Source: Cytophagales bacterium
Lineage (GTDB): Bacteria; Bacteroidota; Bacteroidia; Cytophagales; UBA9547
Direction of reading: 5' to 3'
Assembly (NCBI GenBank): GCA_013297755.1
Contig: JAAFIH010000003.1
Coordinates: 136,272-200,271 of the forward strand
Length of the DNA stretch: 64,000 bases
Shown: positions 51,807 through 60,318 of the stretch, piece by piece
Position numbering within the stretch: position 1 is the first letter of the stretch
How the letters are laid out: each line of letters opens with the position of its first letter
The notes under the pieces: generated by a model
The model's database searches: none
What the model saw: the letters and a program-made list of their open reading frames with translations, nothing else
What the model was told of the DNA's origin: nothing
Position numbers and translations under genes: made by a program

Positions 51807-52574
51807 ATGAGCGAAAAACATATCAATATCAAGCTAAAAGTTTGGAGACAAAAAAATAAAGCCGATAAAGGTGCTATGGTCGATTACTCCCTCAACGATG
51901 TGTCTACGGATATGTCGTTTTTGGAAATGATGGACACCCTCAACGAAAAACTAACCAAAGACAAACAAGAACCAGTAGCTTTTGATCACGATTGCCGTGA
52001 GGGCATTTGTGGTATGTGTTCTATGCACATCAATGGTCGTCCACATGGGCCACTCAAAGGTGTTACTACTTGTCAGTTGCACATGCGTTCGTTTTCTGAT
52101 GGCGATACTATAGTGGTAGAACCTTGGCGAGCAAGTGCATTTCCTGTCCTTAGAGATTTGGTTGTCGATCGTACTTCTTTTGATAGAATACAACATGCTG
52201 GTGGGTATATTTCTATCAATACAGGTGCCGCCCCAGATGCCAACGCTATACCAGTACCCAAAATAAATGCAGATGAGGCCTTTTTGGCCGCTCAATGTAT
52301 AGGTTGTGGAGCCTGTGTGGCGGCTTGCAAAAATGGCTCTGCAATGTTGTTTACCTCTGCTAAAGTTTCTCAATATGCACTTCTGCCCCAAGGTCAGGCC
52401 GAGCGTCACCGCAGGGTCGAGGCTATGGTAGCCCAAATGGACAAAGAAGGCTTTGGTGCTTGTACCAACACTGGTGCTTGCTCTGCCGAGTGTCCCAAAG
52501 AAATTTCTTTATCGCATATTGCACGTATGAACCGTGATTATATAGCTGCTAAAACAAGTAGCGAGGCTTTGTAG
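51807..52574 (+). CDS. sdhB: Succinate dehydrogenase/fumarate reductase iron-sulfur subunit
   Basis: The 255-residue protein carries all three cluster sites: [2Fe-2S] at C63, C68, C71 and C89 (CREGICGMC), [4Fe-4S] at C164, C167, C170 and C174 ([11 protein letters not shown]), and [3Fe-4S] with C219, C225 and C229 ([12 protein letters not shown]). The form resembles the SdhB of Bacteroidota class B complexes. It passes electrons from the flavoprotein SdhA to quinone. The sdhC and sdhA genes that normally precede it are absent: upstream is the small lipoprotein gene with its terminator, and an 18-bp terminator follows. Confidence 0.95.
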   Translation: MSEKHINIKLKVWRQKNKADKGAMVDYSLNDVSTDMSFLEMMDTLNEKLTKDKQEPVAFDHDCREGICGMCSMHINGRPHGPLKGVTTCQLHMRSFSDGDTIVVEPWRASAFPVLRDLVVDRTSFDRIQHAGGYISINTGAAPDANAIPVPKINADEAFLAAQCIGCGACVAACKNGSAMLFTSAKVSQYALLPQGQAERHRRVEAMVAQMDKEGFGACTNTGACSAECPKEISLSHIARMNRDYIAAKTSSEAL

Positions 52575-52582
52575 TTTTTTAA

Positions 52583-52622
52583 AAATCCCAAAACTATTTC
52601 ATTAGAAATAGTTTTGGGATTT
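52583..52622. terminator. Terminator of sdhB
   Basis: A perfect 18-bp stem (AAATCCCAAAACTATTTC at 52583-52600, its complement at 52605-52622) with loop ATTA starts 8 bp after the sdhB stop. The remainder of 52575-52960 is AT-rich without a gene. Confidence 0.85.
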
Positions 52623-52741
52623 AATTTATAATAGATTTTTTCTATTCTACTATCAATTGTAGAATAGCACTACCAAAACCTCAATTTCTAAATATATCTT
52701 CTTTGTGGCTAAACAAAAGTATTTTTCTAAATTGTAAATTG

Positions 52742-52776
52742 CAGGGCAAACACCATTTAGATTTTTTTAAAATTTA
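52742..52776 (+). repeat. Solo end of the CAGGGCAAA MITE family
   Basis: CAGGGCAAACACCATTTAGA followed by a T-rich tract matches the terminal repeat of the elements at 3461 and 40223. No matching second end or 9-bp duplication was found downstream, so this is a fragment or decayed copy. Confidence 0.5.
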
Positions 52777-52960
52777 CTTTTTTTAAGCAAAACCAATTTT
52801 ACAGCTATATATTATAGCTCAAATTGTTGATATTGAAATAATGTTCAGCATCCAAAAATGAGGAACATTTGATAGTATTGTTTCTTAAAATACAATTTTA
52901 AAAGCAATATTTTTGCTATTTAAGTTATAAAATTTATAAAAGAATATTTACTGAAAATTA

Positions 52961-54160
52961 CTAAATTTCTTTTGGAAAAGGATCTGTAAATGAAATATTT
53001 TTATCATAAGCATATTGTTCTTCTTCAGTCAGCATACAGTTTTCTAAATCTCTTATAATTTTATCTTTTTCAAGATCTTGCCCTATAAAAACGAGTTCGT
53101 TGGTTCTATCACCCCATTTTTTGCTCCATTTTGATTCTATATAAGTACGGTTTTCGGCAAAAGATTCGTAATTCATACGTTCGTTATAAGTCATACTTGC
53201 CCACCAAACACCAGCTTTTTCGAGTTTTGATGATCCTCCAGCTTGACTAAAGTTTATGGCATCATCAGGGCGAGAGGCCAACCAAAATAGTCCTTTTGCT
53301 CTGATTATACTTTCGGGATAATCGTGGTTTAGGTAATTCCAAAAACGCTCTGGGTGAAAAGGTTTTTGATTTCTAAACACAAACGAAGAGATGCCATACT
53401 CTTCAGTTTCGGGCGTATGCTCACCAGCTTCTAGTTCTTTTTGCCATCCAGCCGAATTTTGAGCCTCTTCAAAATCAAACAATTTAGTATTTAAAATTTC
53501 ATTTGCATCAATCTTACTATTTGTAGTTTCAATAATTTTGGCACCAGGATTAAGTTTTTTGATAGATGCTTTCAAAACTCCAACAGTATTTTTATCAACT
53601 AAATCAACTTTATTTAATAAAATTACATTTGCAAACTCTATTTGATCGGTCAGTAAATTAACAATAGTTCTATAATCTCCATCCAAATTTGTCAATTTTC
53701 GGTCTACAAGCAATTCATTTGTGCCAAAATCTTTGAAAAAATTAAAACAATCCACAACAGTTACCATAGTGTCTATGTAACTAAATTTAGACAAATCAAT
53801 TCCTTTTTCTTGGTCTACAAAACTAAAAGTTTGAGCTATCGGAATTGGCTCACTAATGCCGGTGCTTTCGATTAATAAATAGTCGAAACGGCCTTCATTT
53901 GCTAATTTTTCGACTTCTATCATCAAATCTTCACGCAAGGTACAGCATATACAGCCATTGCTCATTTCAACTAATTTTTCTTCCGTTCTAGAGAGTACAT
54001 TTTGGTCAGAAATTAGCCTTGCGTCCACATTTACCTCACTCATGTCGTTTACAATAACAGCAACTTTAAGTCCTTGTTTATTGTGCAAAACATGGTTGAG
54101 CAAAGTAGTTTTGCCAGCTCCCAAAAAACCACTTAATACTGTAACAGGTAATTTTTTCAT
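52961..54160 (-). CDS. CobW/ZNG1-family GTP-binding metallochaperone
   Basis: The 399-residue protein has a P-loop GFLGAGKTT at residues 11-19, the metal-binding GCICC motif (C70, C72, C73), ESTGISEP, and NKVD for guanine recognition. The C-terminal CobW_C domain ([22 protein letters not shown]) follows. Such COG0523 proteins deliver metal, mostly zinc or cobalt, to client enzymes using GTP. No Zur box or zinc-transport gene is recognised nearby; the divergent gene is a CorA-type Mg/Co transporter, so metal handling is the common theme. The C-terminal half is longer than in E. coli YjiA. Confidence 0.92.
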   Translation of the reverse strand: MKKLPVTVLSGFLGAGKTTLLNHVLHNKQGLKVAVIVNDMSEVNVDARLISDQNVLSRTEEKLVEMSNGCICCTLREDLMIEVEKLANEGRFDYLLIESTGISEPIPIAQTFSFVDQEKGIDLSKFSYIDTMVTVVDCFNFFKDFGTNELLVDRKLTNLDGDYRTIVNLLTDQIEFANVILLNKVDLVDKNTVGVLKASIKKLNPGAKIIETTNSKIDANEILNTKLFDFEEAQNSAGWQKELEAGEHTPETEEYGISSFVFRNQKPFHPERFWNYLNHDYPESIIRAKGLFWLASRPDDAINFSQAGGSSKLEKAGVWWASMTYNERMNYESFAENRTYIESKWSKKWGDRTNELVFIGQDLEKDKIIRDLENCMLTEEEQYAYDKNISFTDPFPKEI

Positions 54161-54347
54161 ATATTTATGGAATTAAACATTTTCTATTCATTTCATTTAT
54201 ATTTTTAGGTAACTCAAAAAAACACACTCCTACAACAAATGAAAATACAATGCCATAGAATCCAGCATGTAGAGCTACATTTGTATTGACTTTTTTAAGA
54301 AATTGACAACATAATATAAAAACAGAAACAAAAATAAATCAAAACTA

Positions 54348-54376
54348 TTTTAAATGCAACAATATTGCATTTAAAA
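54348..54376. repeat. Perfect 12-bp inverted repeat TTTTAAATGCAA / TTGCATTTAAAA
   Basis: Arms 54348-54359 and 54365-54376 with spacer CAATA lie in the 327-bp divergent gap between the CobW and CorA genes. It could be an operator for a dimeric regulator or a hairpin. The GCATTTAAA core also occurs in the CAGGGCAAA element ends. Confidence 0.45.
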
Positions 54377-54453
54377 TTTTTGCCAAATAAATAATATATT
54401 GCGTATATTACATATATCAAACAACAAAAAGCTATAAATAAAAAAAACTAAAA

Positions 54454-54461
54454 TATATTTG
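54454..54461 (+). promoter_or_regulatory. Putative -7 box TATATTTG of the corA gene
   Basis: TATATTTG lies 26 nt before the ATG at 54488. Confidence 0.45.
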
Positions 54462-54487
54462 TGTAATAATATAAAATTTACAAATGA

Positions 54488-55477
54488 ATGAAATCAGATA
54501 AAATAAGTTTTATCAACTACAACAAAGATATTTGCACATTCAAAAAAGATGTTTCAATAGACCAATGCCTAGAAAACAGTCAATTCGAAGGCCATATTTG
54601 GATAGATATAGACTCCACCGACAATAAAACTATTGTTGATAAAATAGCTACTTGTTTTAGTTTTCATCCTTTGATGATTGATAATATTCAAAACCCAAAA
54701 CAAAGACCAAAATATGAAGATTTTGAACATCAAATATTTATATTCTTGAAATTAATAACCTTGAATAATGAACTAGAATCGCTAGAAACCGAAAATATAA
54801 GCATAGTTTTTGACTCAAAAGTTGTCATTACATTTCAAGGAAATGTAGAAGGAGATGTATTTGAAGAAGTAAGAAAAAAAATAAATACTACTAAAAATAA
54901 GGTAAGAAAATCTAATACCGATTTTTTAGTGTACGAATTATTAGAAGCCACAGTAGAAAGTTATTTTAAAATTATAGAACAACTAGGCGAAAAAATAGAA
55001 GTATTAGAAACTACCATTATGTCGAGACCAGACTCGGCTGCATTACGCAAAATTTATCGTTTGAAACGGAGTATGATGTTTTTGAGAAAAACTATCTGGC
55101 CCATGCGAGAAATCTTAAATAATTTGTTGCGTTCTGACAATGATTTGGTATGCGAAACCTCAAAAATATACCTCAGAGATGTATATGAGCATTGCACACA
55201 ATTGCTCGACCACATAGAAATTCATAGAGAAATGTTGGCTGGATTGCTTGATATTTATCTGTCTAGCATCAGTTATAGAATGAATGCAGTAATGAAAGTT
55301 CTTACTATTATATCTACCATTTTTATTCCTCTTACATTTATAACAAGTATTTATGGAATGAATTTTGAATTTATGCCAGAGCTAAAATGGCAATTTGGGT
55401 ATACCATGGTTTGGGGAGTTGTAGTAGCAATAACGATTGGAATGTTGTATTATTTTAAGAAAAAAAGATGGTTTTAA
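54488..55477 (+). CDS. corA: CorA-family magnesium/cobalt transporter
   Basis: The 329-residue protein has a long soluble N-terminal domain with the stalk helix, and two C-terminal transmembrane helices. The first helix ends in the signature YGMNF (FITSIYGMNFEFMP); the second is YTMVWGVVVAITIGMLYYF, and the C-terminus is basic (KKKRWF). It forms a pentameric divalent-cation channel in the inner membrane. An ATG 4 nt upstream is out of frame. It is divergent from the CobW-type GTPase gene. Confidence 0.94.
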   Translation: MKSDKISFINYNKDICTFKKDVSIDQCLENSQFEGHIWIDIDSTDNKTIVDKIATCFSFHPLMIDNIQNPKQRPKYEDFEHQIFIFLKLITLNNELESLETENISIVFDSKVVITFQGNVEGDVFEEVRKKINTTKNKVRKSNTDFLVYELLEATVESYFKIIEQLGEKIEVLETTIMSRPDSAALRKIYRLKRSMMFLRKTIWPMREILNNLLRSDNDLVCETSKIYLRDVYEHCTQLLDHIEIHREMLAGLLDIYLSSISYRMNAVMKVLTIISTIFIPLTFITSIYGMNFEFMPELKWQFGYTMVWGVVVAITIGMLYYFKKKRWF

Positions 55478-55590
55478 AACAAATAATATTACTAATACTA
55501 CCAACATATCAATAAAAATTCGCAAAAGAAATTCAAAAAAAAATCCGAAAAAATTATATCAAAAAAATGAATAAAAATTTTAAATTAAAC

Positions 55591-55598
55591 TATATTTG
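55591..55598 (+). promoter_or_regulatory. Putative -7 box TATATTTG of the surA-like operon
   Basis: TATATTTG ends 17 nt before the TTG start at 55616 and supports that start. Confidence 0.5.
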
Positions 55599-55615
55599 CA
55601 TCAAACAAAAATACT

Positions 55616-56962
55616 TTGAAATCAACTAAATTACTTATTTTTATTGTTGTAGCACTTTTTTCAAATCTAAAAGCTCAAAATGGTGTAGTGCTCGACAAAA
55701 TTATTGCTAAAATTGATAATCAAATTTTATTGAAATCAGAATTGGATTTGGCCTACATCCAAGCTCTTAGCACACAGCAAGAGTTTAAAAGCGAAGTTAC
55801 CATTTGTAAAGTTTTAGAACAACTGATGACAAACAAGCTATTATTGGCCAAAGCCGAAATTGACTCTATTCAAATGGAAGACAAAATGGTTGATGCCCAA
55901 CTGGATAGACGTATGGAATATTTTATATCTCAGATTGGCTCTAAAGAAAAACTAGAAAAACAATATGGTAAATCAGTAAAAAAACTGAAAGATGAAATGC
56001 GAAAGCAAGTAAAAGAACAACTTTTGGTGCAAAAAATGCAAGAAACTATTACTGCAAAAGTGAAAGTAACACCAGCAGAAGTGCGTAAATTTTATGGCTC
56101 AATTCCCAAAGATAGTTTGCCATTTTTTTCAAAAGAATTGGAAGTTGGCCAAATTGTGAAATACCCAAAAGTAAGTAAAGTTCAAAAAATTGTAGTAAGA
56201 GATAGGCTCAACGAAATACGCAAGCAAATAGTAGACAATGGCAAAGATTTTGCAGAAATAGCCGCTGAAGTATCAGAAGACCCACTCTCGGCCAGAGATG
56301 GTGGCAATCTAGGATTTTTTAAACAAGGCGAATTAGTGCCTGAATATGAGGCGGCAGCCCTCAAACTAAAACCTGGCGAAACATCTCCTGTGGTAGAAAG
56401 TCAGTTTGGTTTCCATATTATACAACTTATCGAAAGACGTGGAAATCAATTTAATTCTCGACATATATTACTAAAACCAATATCATCCTCTACTGATAAT
56501 GATGTAATCGTGCAAGAATTGGATAGTATCAGAAATCTAATTTTGAGCGATAGCATGAGTTTTGAAAAAGCAGCCAAAAATAATTCAGATGACAAATTTA
56601 CCAAAGAAACTGGTGGGATTATGACTGATAATGAATCTGGAAGTACCAAATTGGTGGCCGAAAGAATAGATCCAGCCTTGTATTTTAGGTTAGATACCAT
56701 GAAAATTGGGCATATCAGCCCACCTATTCCATACAGAACAGACGATGGCAAAGAAGCCTTTAGGATTGTTTACCTAAAATCTGTATCATTACCACATCAA
56801 GCTACTTTGAAAGAAGATTATCAAAAAATACAATTTGCAACTATTCAAGAAAAGAAAAATAAATTGATAAATTCTTGGTTTAATAAAACCAAAAGTGAGG
56901 TTTTTATAGATTTAGATCCCGAATACAAAGATTGTGAGATACTCAAGGGCGAACAATTTTAG
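55616..56962 (+). CDS. SurA-like periplasmic peptidyl-prolyl cis-trans isomerase
   Basis: The 448-residue protein has a signal peptide ending LKAQ, an N-terminal SurA-type chaperone region (VVLDKIIAKIDNQILLKSELDLAYIQ) and two parvulin domains: the first at about 180-275 (DFAEIAAEVSEDPLSARDGGNLGFFKQGELVPEYEAAALKLKPGE), the second at about 280-390 (SRHILLKPI, FTKETGGIMT). It helps outer-membrane proteins fold. The start is TTG at 55616, just after a promoter box. The following outer-membrane protein gene overlaps its 3' end by 29 nt. Confidence 0.92.
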   Translation: MKSTKLLIFIVVALFSNLKAQNGVVLDKIIAKIDNQILLKSELDLAYIQALSTQQEFKSEVTICKVLEQLMTNKLLLAKAEIDSIQMEDKMVDAQLDRRMEYFISQIGSKEKLEKQYGKSVKKLKDEMRKQVKEQLLVQKMQETITAKVKVTPAEVRKFYGSIPKDSLPFFSKELEVGQIVKYPKVSKVQKIVVRDRLNEIRKQIVDNGKDFAEIAAEVSEDPLSARDGGNLGFFKQGELVPEYEAAALKLKPGETSPVVESQFGFHIIQLIERRGNQFNSRHILLKPISSSTDNDVIVQELDSIRNLILSDSMSFEKAAKNNSDDKFTKETGGIMTDNESGSTKLVAERIDPALYFRLDTMKIGHISPPIPYRTDDGKEAFRIVYLKSVSLPHQATLKEDYQKIQFATIQEKKNKLINSWFNKTKSEVFIDLDPEYKDCEILKGEQF

Positions 56963-57749
56963 TATATTTTTTTTATTTATTTTTGTTTTTATCTTACTTT
57001 TTAGAGTTTCATTAAGAGCCGAAAAAAGTTTAGTTTCTAAACCAAACGAGCTTATTAAACCAGATTCAGACCTAAATTTTGACAAAACAAAATTGGATCT
57101 TACGGCCGAGTTTAGAAACTCAGGTGTTGGTGGGCGAACATCACCTCGACTACTTGGCTTCAATCTTGGTCTCAAAATTCATGCTCGCAATAGAATTGGT
57201 TTTGGGTTTTATACCCTAAGTTCCACTGCAAAAAAATACGTAGGTATGTTTGCCAATGGCGATTATGTACCGATGACTGATGGTAGGTTTGACCAAACGC
57301 CTACGATTCAACCCATCAGAGAACTATTTTTTTATTATGGCAACTTTGCCTATTCTCACTATTTTGTTCAAAATAAATTTTTTGAAATTCAAACGCCACT
57401 AGAGATTGGTTTTGGACAATATCATGTAAAATTTGCAGACGAGGGTTCGTCTCAATTTCCATTGATTAATCAACAAGCAAGTATTACAGAGCAAAACACA
57501 GCAGCAGCTTTTATTCAAAATCCAAAATTTTTGGAACGAAAATCAACTTTTATGCCCATTTCGATAGGTACTACTGTTTCGTTAAAATTGCACGAATTTG
57601 TGTGGCCTTTTTTTAATTTTGGTTATAGATTTGTGGTAAATGCCCCTGAATTTAGCAACGATTTTAATGGTTTTTTTTATAATTTTGGCCTCTCTATCGA
57701 TTTTGTTTTGATAGGAAAAAAGGCAGAAAAGGCTTGGCGAAATCGTTAA
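56934..57749 (+). CDS. Predicted outer-membrane beta-barrel protein, 271 aa
   Basis: A GTG at 56934 starts a frame with a hydrophobic N-terminus (FFLFIFVFILLFRVSLRAE) and then alternating aromatic strands (RIGFGFYTLSS, ELFFYYGNFAYSHYFV, WPFFNFGYRFVVN, FFYNFGLSIDFVLIG), as in a small barrel. The family is not recognised. It overlaps the surA-like gene by 29 nt, so the two are co-translated; a folding client located next to its chaperone is plausible but unproven. Confidence 0.75.
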   Translation: MRYSRANNFSIFFLFIFVFILLFRVSLRAEKSLVSKPNELIKPDSDLNFDKTKLDLTAEFRNSGVGGRTSPRLLGFNLGLKIHARNRIGFGFYTLSSTAKKYVGMFANGDYVPMTDGRFDQTPTIQPIRELFFYYGNFAYSHYFVQNKFFEIQTPLEIGFGQYHVKFADEGSSQFPLINQQASITEQNTAAAFIQNPKFLERKSTFMPISIGTTVSLKLHEFVWPFFNFGYRFVVNAPEFSNDFNGFFYNFGLSIDFVLIGKKAEKAWRNR

Positions 57750-57768
57750 ATAACTTATAATTTTTTCT

Positions 57769-57829
57769 ATAAAACTTACAACTTTATAAAACCCAGAACA
57801 TCATTTTGATATTTTTAGCCAGCTTATTT
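57769..57829. repeat. Dispersed sequence ATAAAACCCAGAACA, copy 1
   Basis: About 50 bp around TTTATAAAACCCAGAACA is shared, with gaps, with 60263-60311. Both copies lie downstream of minus-strand genes. It is a short repeat of unknown type. Confidence 0.4.
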
Positions 57830-57986
57830 ATTAAAGATTGAAACTTAGTGAAACTGTTACTTTCAAGGAATAAAATTCGATAAACCTTGAATGTTAGCTA
57901 GAATTAATAGTTTTTAAATCTAGCACTTTTGCCACAATTTCAAAAAGCTCTTTTTAAAATTCAATTTTTTGATTTGAAACAAACCA

Positions 57987-58337
57987 CTAATAAGGTTGAA
58001 CGTCATACATTACTGCATAAGCGTTTTCAATAGTTGGAATAATGTCTACTACATCAAAGTAAGTTCCCCAAAAATTACTTTCTCTTAATTCCTCTATCAA
58101 ATGTTGGTAAGAACGAAGATCGTTAGTTTCCCATAGAATAATGTCTGAAGCACTGCCTGAAAATGCTTCACTATCATAGAAACGCATTTTTACAGTGGGA
58201 TGACTTTTTAAAATTGGTTGAATAGTTTTGTCGAGAAAGTCAAATCGTCCTTTTGGGTCTAATTTCAACCAAGTGTTTGTTGTTTTCACTAACATAAACA
58301 TTGTAAATGTTAGCGGCTTTTTTTCTGAATTGTCCAT
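57987..58337 (-). CDS. Darcynin-family protein
   Basis: From the ATG at 58337 the product has 116 residues: FTMFMLVKTTNTWLKLDPKGRFDFLDKTIQPILKSHPTVKMRFYDSEAFSG, then DIILWETNDLRSYQHLIEELRES and a YFDVVDIIPTIENAY segment. This pattern matches the darcynin family, a small ferredoxin-like-fold group of unknown function. A Crp/Fnr regulator gene lies 77 bp upstream on the same strand and may control it. An in-frame TTG at 58343 is an alternative start. Confidence 0.85.
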   Translation of the reverse strand: MDNSEKKPLTFTMFMLVKTTNTWLKLDPKGRFDFLDKTIQPILKSHPTVKMRFYDSEAFSGSASDIILWETNDLRSYQHLIEELRESNFWGTYFDVVDIIPTIENAYAVMYDVQPY

Positions 58338-58414
58338 TGTCAAACTTTAAATTGTTAATAATGTTGCAAAAGTCTCATATCACAAAAACTTAAACATTGA
58401 CAAATGTTAAAAAA

Positions 58415-58984
58415 TCATTTTTTTCCTTTCAGTCTGCTTAAACTTTCTTGAGTTATACCCAAATAATTTGCGACAATTTTGTTTGATAATCGTTGAATTA
58501 CCCTTGGATTTGTTTCAAATAAATAGTCAAAACGCTCTTTAGCGTCCATTTTTATAAAACTTTCCAAACGCCAAGCATTTGTTGTATAAGCAATTTCAAG
58601 TTGTTTTATATAAAGGTCTTTCCAAATAGGTAAAATATAGAGTAATTGTCTAAAATCATCGTACGAAATTGCTAAGATTTGCCCATTTTCAGTGGCTTGT
58701 AAAAATTCTTTTGATTTAGTTTGCGTTATGAAACTATTGAGAATTGTAATGAATTCATTTTCAAATGCAATGTATCTTGTAGCTTCATTTCCTTTTTCAT
58801 CAATAAAAAAGGCTCTAATCGAACCACTACTGACGAAGAAAACGTGTTTACAAGTTTCATTATCATTTAGTAATATATCATTTTTTTTAACCATTTCTAA
58901 TTTGAAACAACTCAAAATTATATCCAAATCTTGTTGTGTTGCTTTAATTGTTAATGTCAAAAATTGTTCAAGTTGTTCTGTCAT
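58415..58984 (-). CDS. Crp/Fnr-family transcriptional regulator
   Basis: The 189-residue protein has an N-terminal cyclic-nucleotide-binding-like domain (KKNDILLNDNETCKHVFFVSSGSIRAFFIDEKGNEATRYIAFENEFI) and a C-terminal helix-turn-helix with IVANYLGITQESLSRLKGKK. It lacks the Fe-S cysteines of Fnr and a clear cAMP phosphate-binding motif, so the signal is unknown. It is of the short type common in Bacteroidota, often next to one target gene; here that is the darcynin gene. Confidence 0.92.
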   Translation of the reverse strand: MTEQLEQFLTLTIKATQQDLDIILSCFKLEMVKKNDILLNDNETCKHVFFVSSGSIRAFFIDEKGNEATRYIAFENEFITILNSFITQTKSKEFLQATENGQILAISYDDFRQLLYILPIWKDLYIKQLEIAYTTNAWRLESFIKMDAKERFDYLFETNPRVIQRLSNKIVANYLGITQESLSRLKGKK

Positions 58985-59025
58985 TTCAATGTTTGGTTGG
59001 AGTCGTTACTATGATAGCTATTAAG

Positions 59026-59082
59026 AATATTCCCTTAATTGCTGTATTTGTTCTATAGTTAAATTTGTTAGTTCACTAATAA
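59026..59082 (-). pseudogene. Duplicated 3' tail of the Rpn-type nuclease gene
   Basis: 57 nt match 60333-60389 with only a couple of differences and encode on the minus strand ISELTNLTIEQIQQLRE. It lies between the Crp/Fnr and Fic genes, far from any other part of the nuclease, so it is a detached gene tail. Confidence 0.8.
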
Positions 59083-59104
59083 ATCTTAGATCCAAAAAAG
59101 TACT

Positions 59105-59884
59105 TTATCTCAAAGAATTATACAACATCAACAAAAAAGGTACACACTTTTGCATTTTTAAGGTATAATAATTCAATCCAATATGAATATTTTGATAATA
59201 TTCAGACCTGTGTTTTGCATAATAAAGTTCACTTTGAATAGCCCAAGCCATATCTCCAAATTTTTCAGATAAAAACCATTTTTCTAATAATCGACCAGAA
59301 CGACCATTTCCGTCCATAAAAGGATGTATTTTTTCAAAAATTAAATGAATCATAGAAGCATAATAAAAGATTTCTTCATTTGACAAATCTTCGTTTATAA
59401 GTAAGTTTATGTCAAAAAATAATTTTGAAAATTCTTCTTTGAGAAACTCTGGTTCTATAGCCATATATTCCAATTTGCCAGAGCTAAAAATGCCAACTTG
59501 TTGATTTCTTAATTTTCCTTTTTGGCTCTTCAAAGTCAAAATAGAGTTACTCAAAATTTTGTGAGCTTCTAAAAAAGTAATTTGATTTAACTTATTTTTC
59601 ATCGCAAAGTTATAGGCGAGTATCAAATCATCAATCTCTTTCATTTCTTTGGGCTTTGACTTTATTTTAAATTTTTTGTTTTTTAAATAGGTATCAATAT
59701 CAATACTGTTTCCTTCGATATTTGACGAATAAGTAGCAGACGACAGCACATAAAACTCAAAGTCTTCTTTAGAATAAAAATTTTTGGTTTTAAATCTATC
59801 GAAAACTTGATTCCAGTCTATAGTAAGTTTTGAAATATATTCTTCTAAAAACGCATTGCTTAGTATTTTTAAATGCTTGTCCAT
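59105..59884 (-). CDS. Fic-family protein (predicted AMPylase)
   Basis: The 259-residue protein has the Fic motif HPFMDGNGRSGR with His187, and an inhibitory-helix motif S53-SNI-E57-G in its N-terminal part (TYSSNIEGNS), as in class II Fic enzymes. These transfer AMP (or another nucleotide moiety) to protein hydroxyls and are held inactive by the inhibitory Glu. There is no separate antitoxin gene. Neighbours are repeat elements and a detached nuclease tail. The target is unknown. Confidence 0.93.
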   Translation of the reverse strand: MDKHLKILSNAFLEEYISKLTIDWNQVFDRFKTKNFYSKEDFEFYVLSSATYSSNIEGNSIDIDTYLKNKKFKIKSKPKEMKEIDDLILAYNFAMKNKLNQITFLEAHKILSNSILTLKSQKGKLRNQQVGIFSSGKLEYMAIEPEFLKEEFSKLFFDINLLINEDLSNEEIFYYASMIHLIFEKIHPFMDGNGRSGRLLEKWFLSEKFGDMAWAIQSELYYAKHRSEYYQNIHIGLNYYTLKMQKCVPFLLMLYNSLR

Positions 59885-59952
59885 TCAATGATTCAATTTT
59901 AAAACAAAAACCAAAATTTGGGTATAAAATTTATATTTTTAAATATTCAATT

Positions 59953-60047
59953 ATCAATGTCGTTTACTAAGGCATTTTTCATTGCCTTTATGTTAATTTT
60001 TCTCCAAAAAAGAAAGTTATTTGGATTCTTATGTAATCGATATTGAT
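59953..60047 (+). repeat. Copy 5 of the ~95-bp palindromic dispersed element
   Basis: Left end ATCAATGTCGTTTACTAAGG, right end ATGTAATCGATATTGAT, interior TTTTCTCC-aaaa-AAGAAAG. It lies in the 434-bp gap between the Fic and Rpn-type genes, which also holds a solo CAGGACAAACG end at 60106. Confidence 0.8.
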
Positions 60048-60105
60048 TTAATTATTCTAAAAAAAATATCAAAATAATCATTTTACCAATATTCCAAACC
60101 AATTA

Positions 60106-60140
60106 GAGGACAAACGCATTTAAGATTTTTTTAAAAATTT
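60106..60140 (+). repeat. Solo end of the CAGGGCAAA MITE family
   Basis: GAGGACAAACGCATTTAAGA followed by a T-rich tract matches the terminal repeat of the element at 40223-40415 (right end). No partner end was found. The rest of the gap to 60318 is AT-rich and contains the second copy of the ATAAAACCCAGAACA repeat near 60263-60311. Confidence 0.55.
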
Positions 60141-60318
60141 AATAAATCAATTTATCCAATTTCTATTCTAAAAACTGAAACAAAGTCAAGGTAAAGGCAC
60201 ATTTTAAAACATTTTTGATATTAATCAATAATTTTGTACTTCAATTAATTTCAATAATCAAGTATAAAACATCAAATTTATAAAACCCAGAACAATATTT
60301 TTATATTTTATAAATGAA

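Noticed and set aside
57987..58984. Darcynin plus Crp/Fnr as a novel signalling system
   Set aside because: Small target genes next to Crp/Fnr-type regulators are common in Bacteroidota; nothing in the sequence points to a special function.
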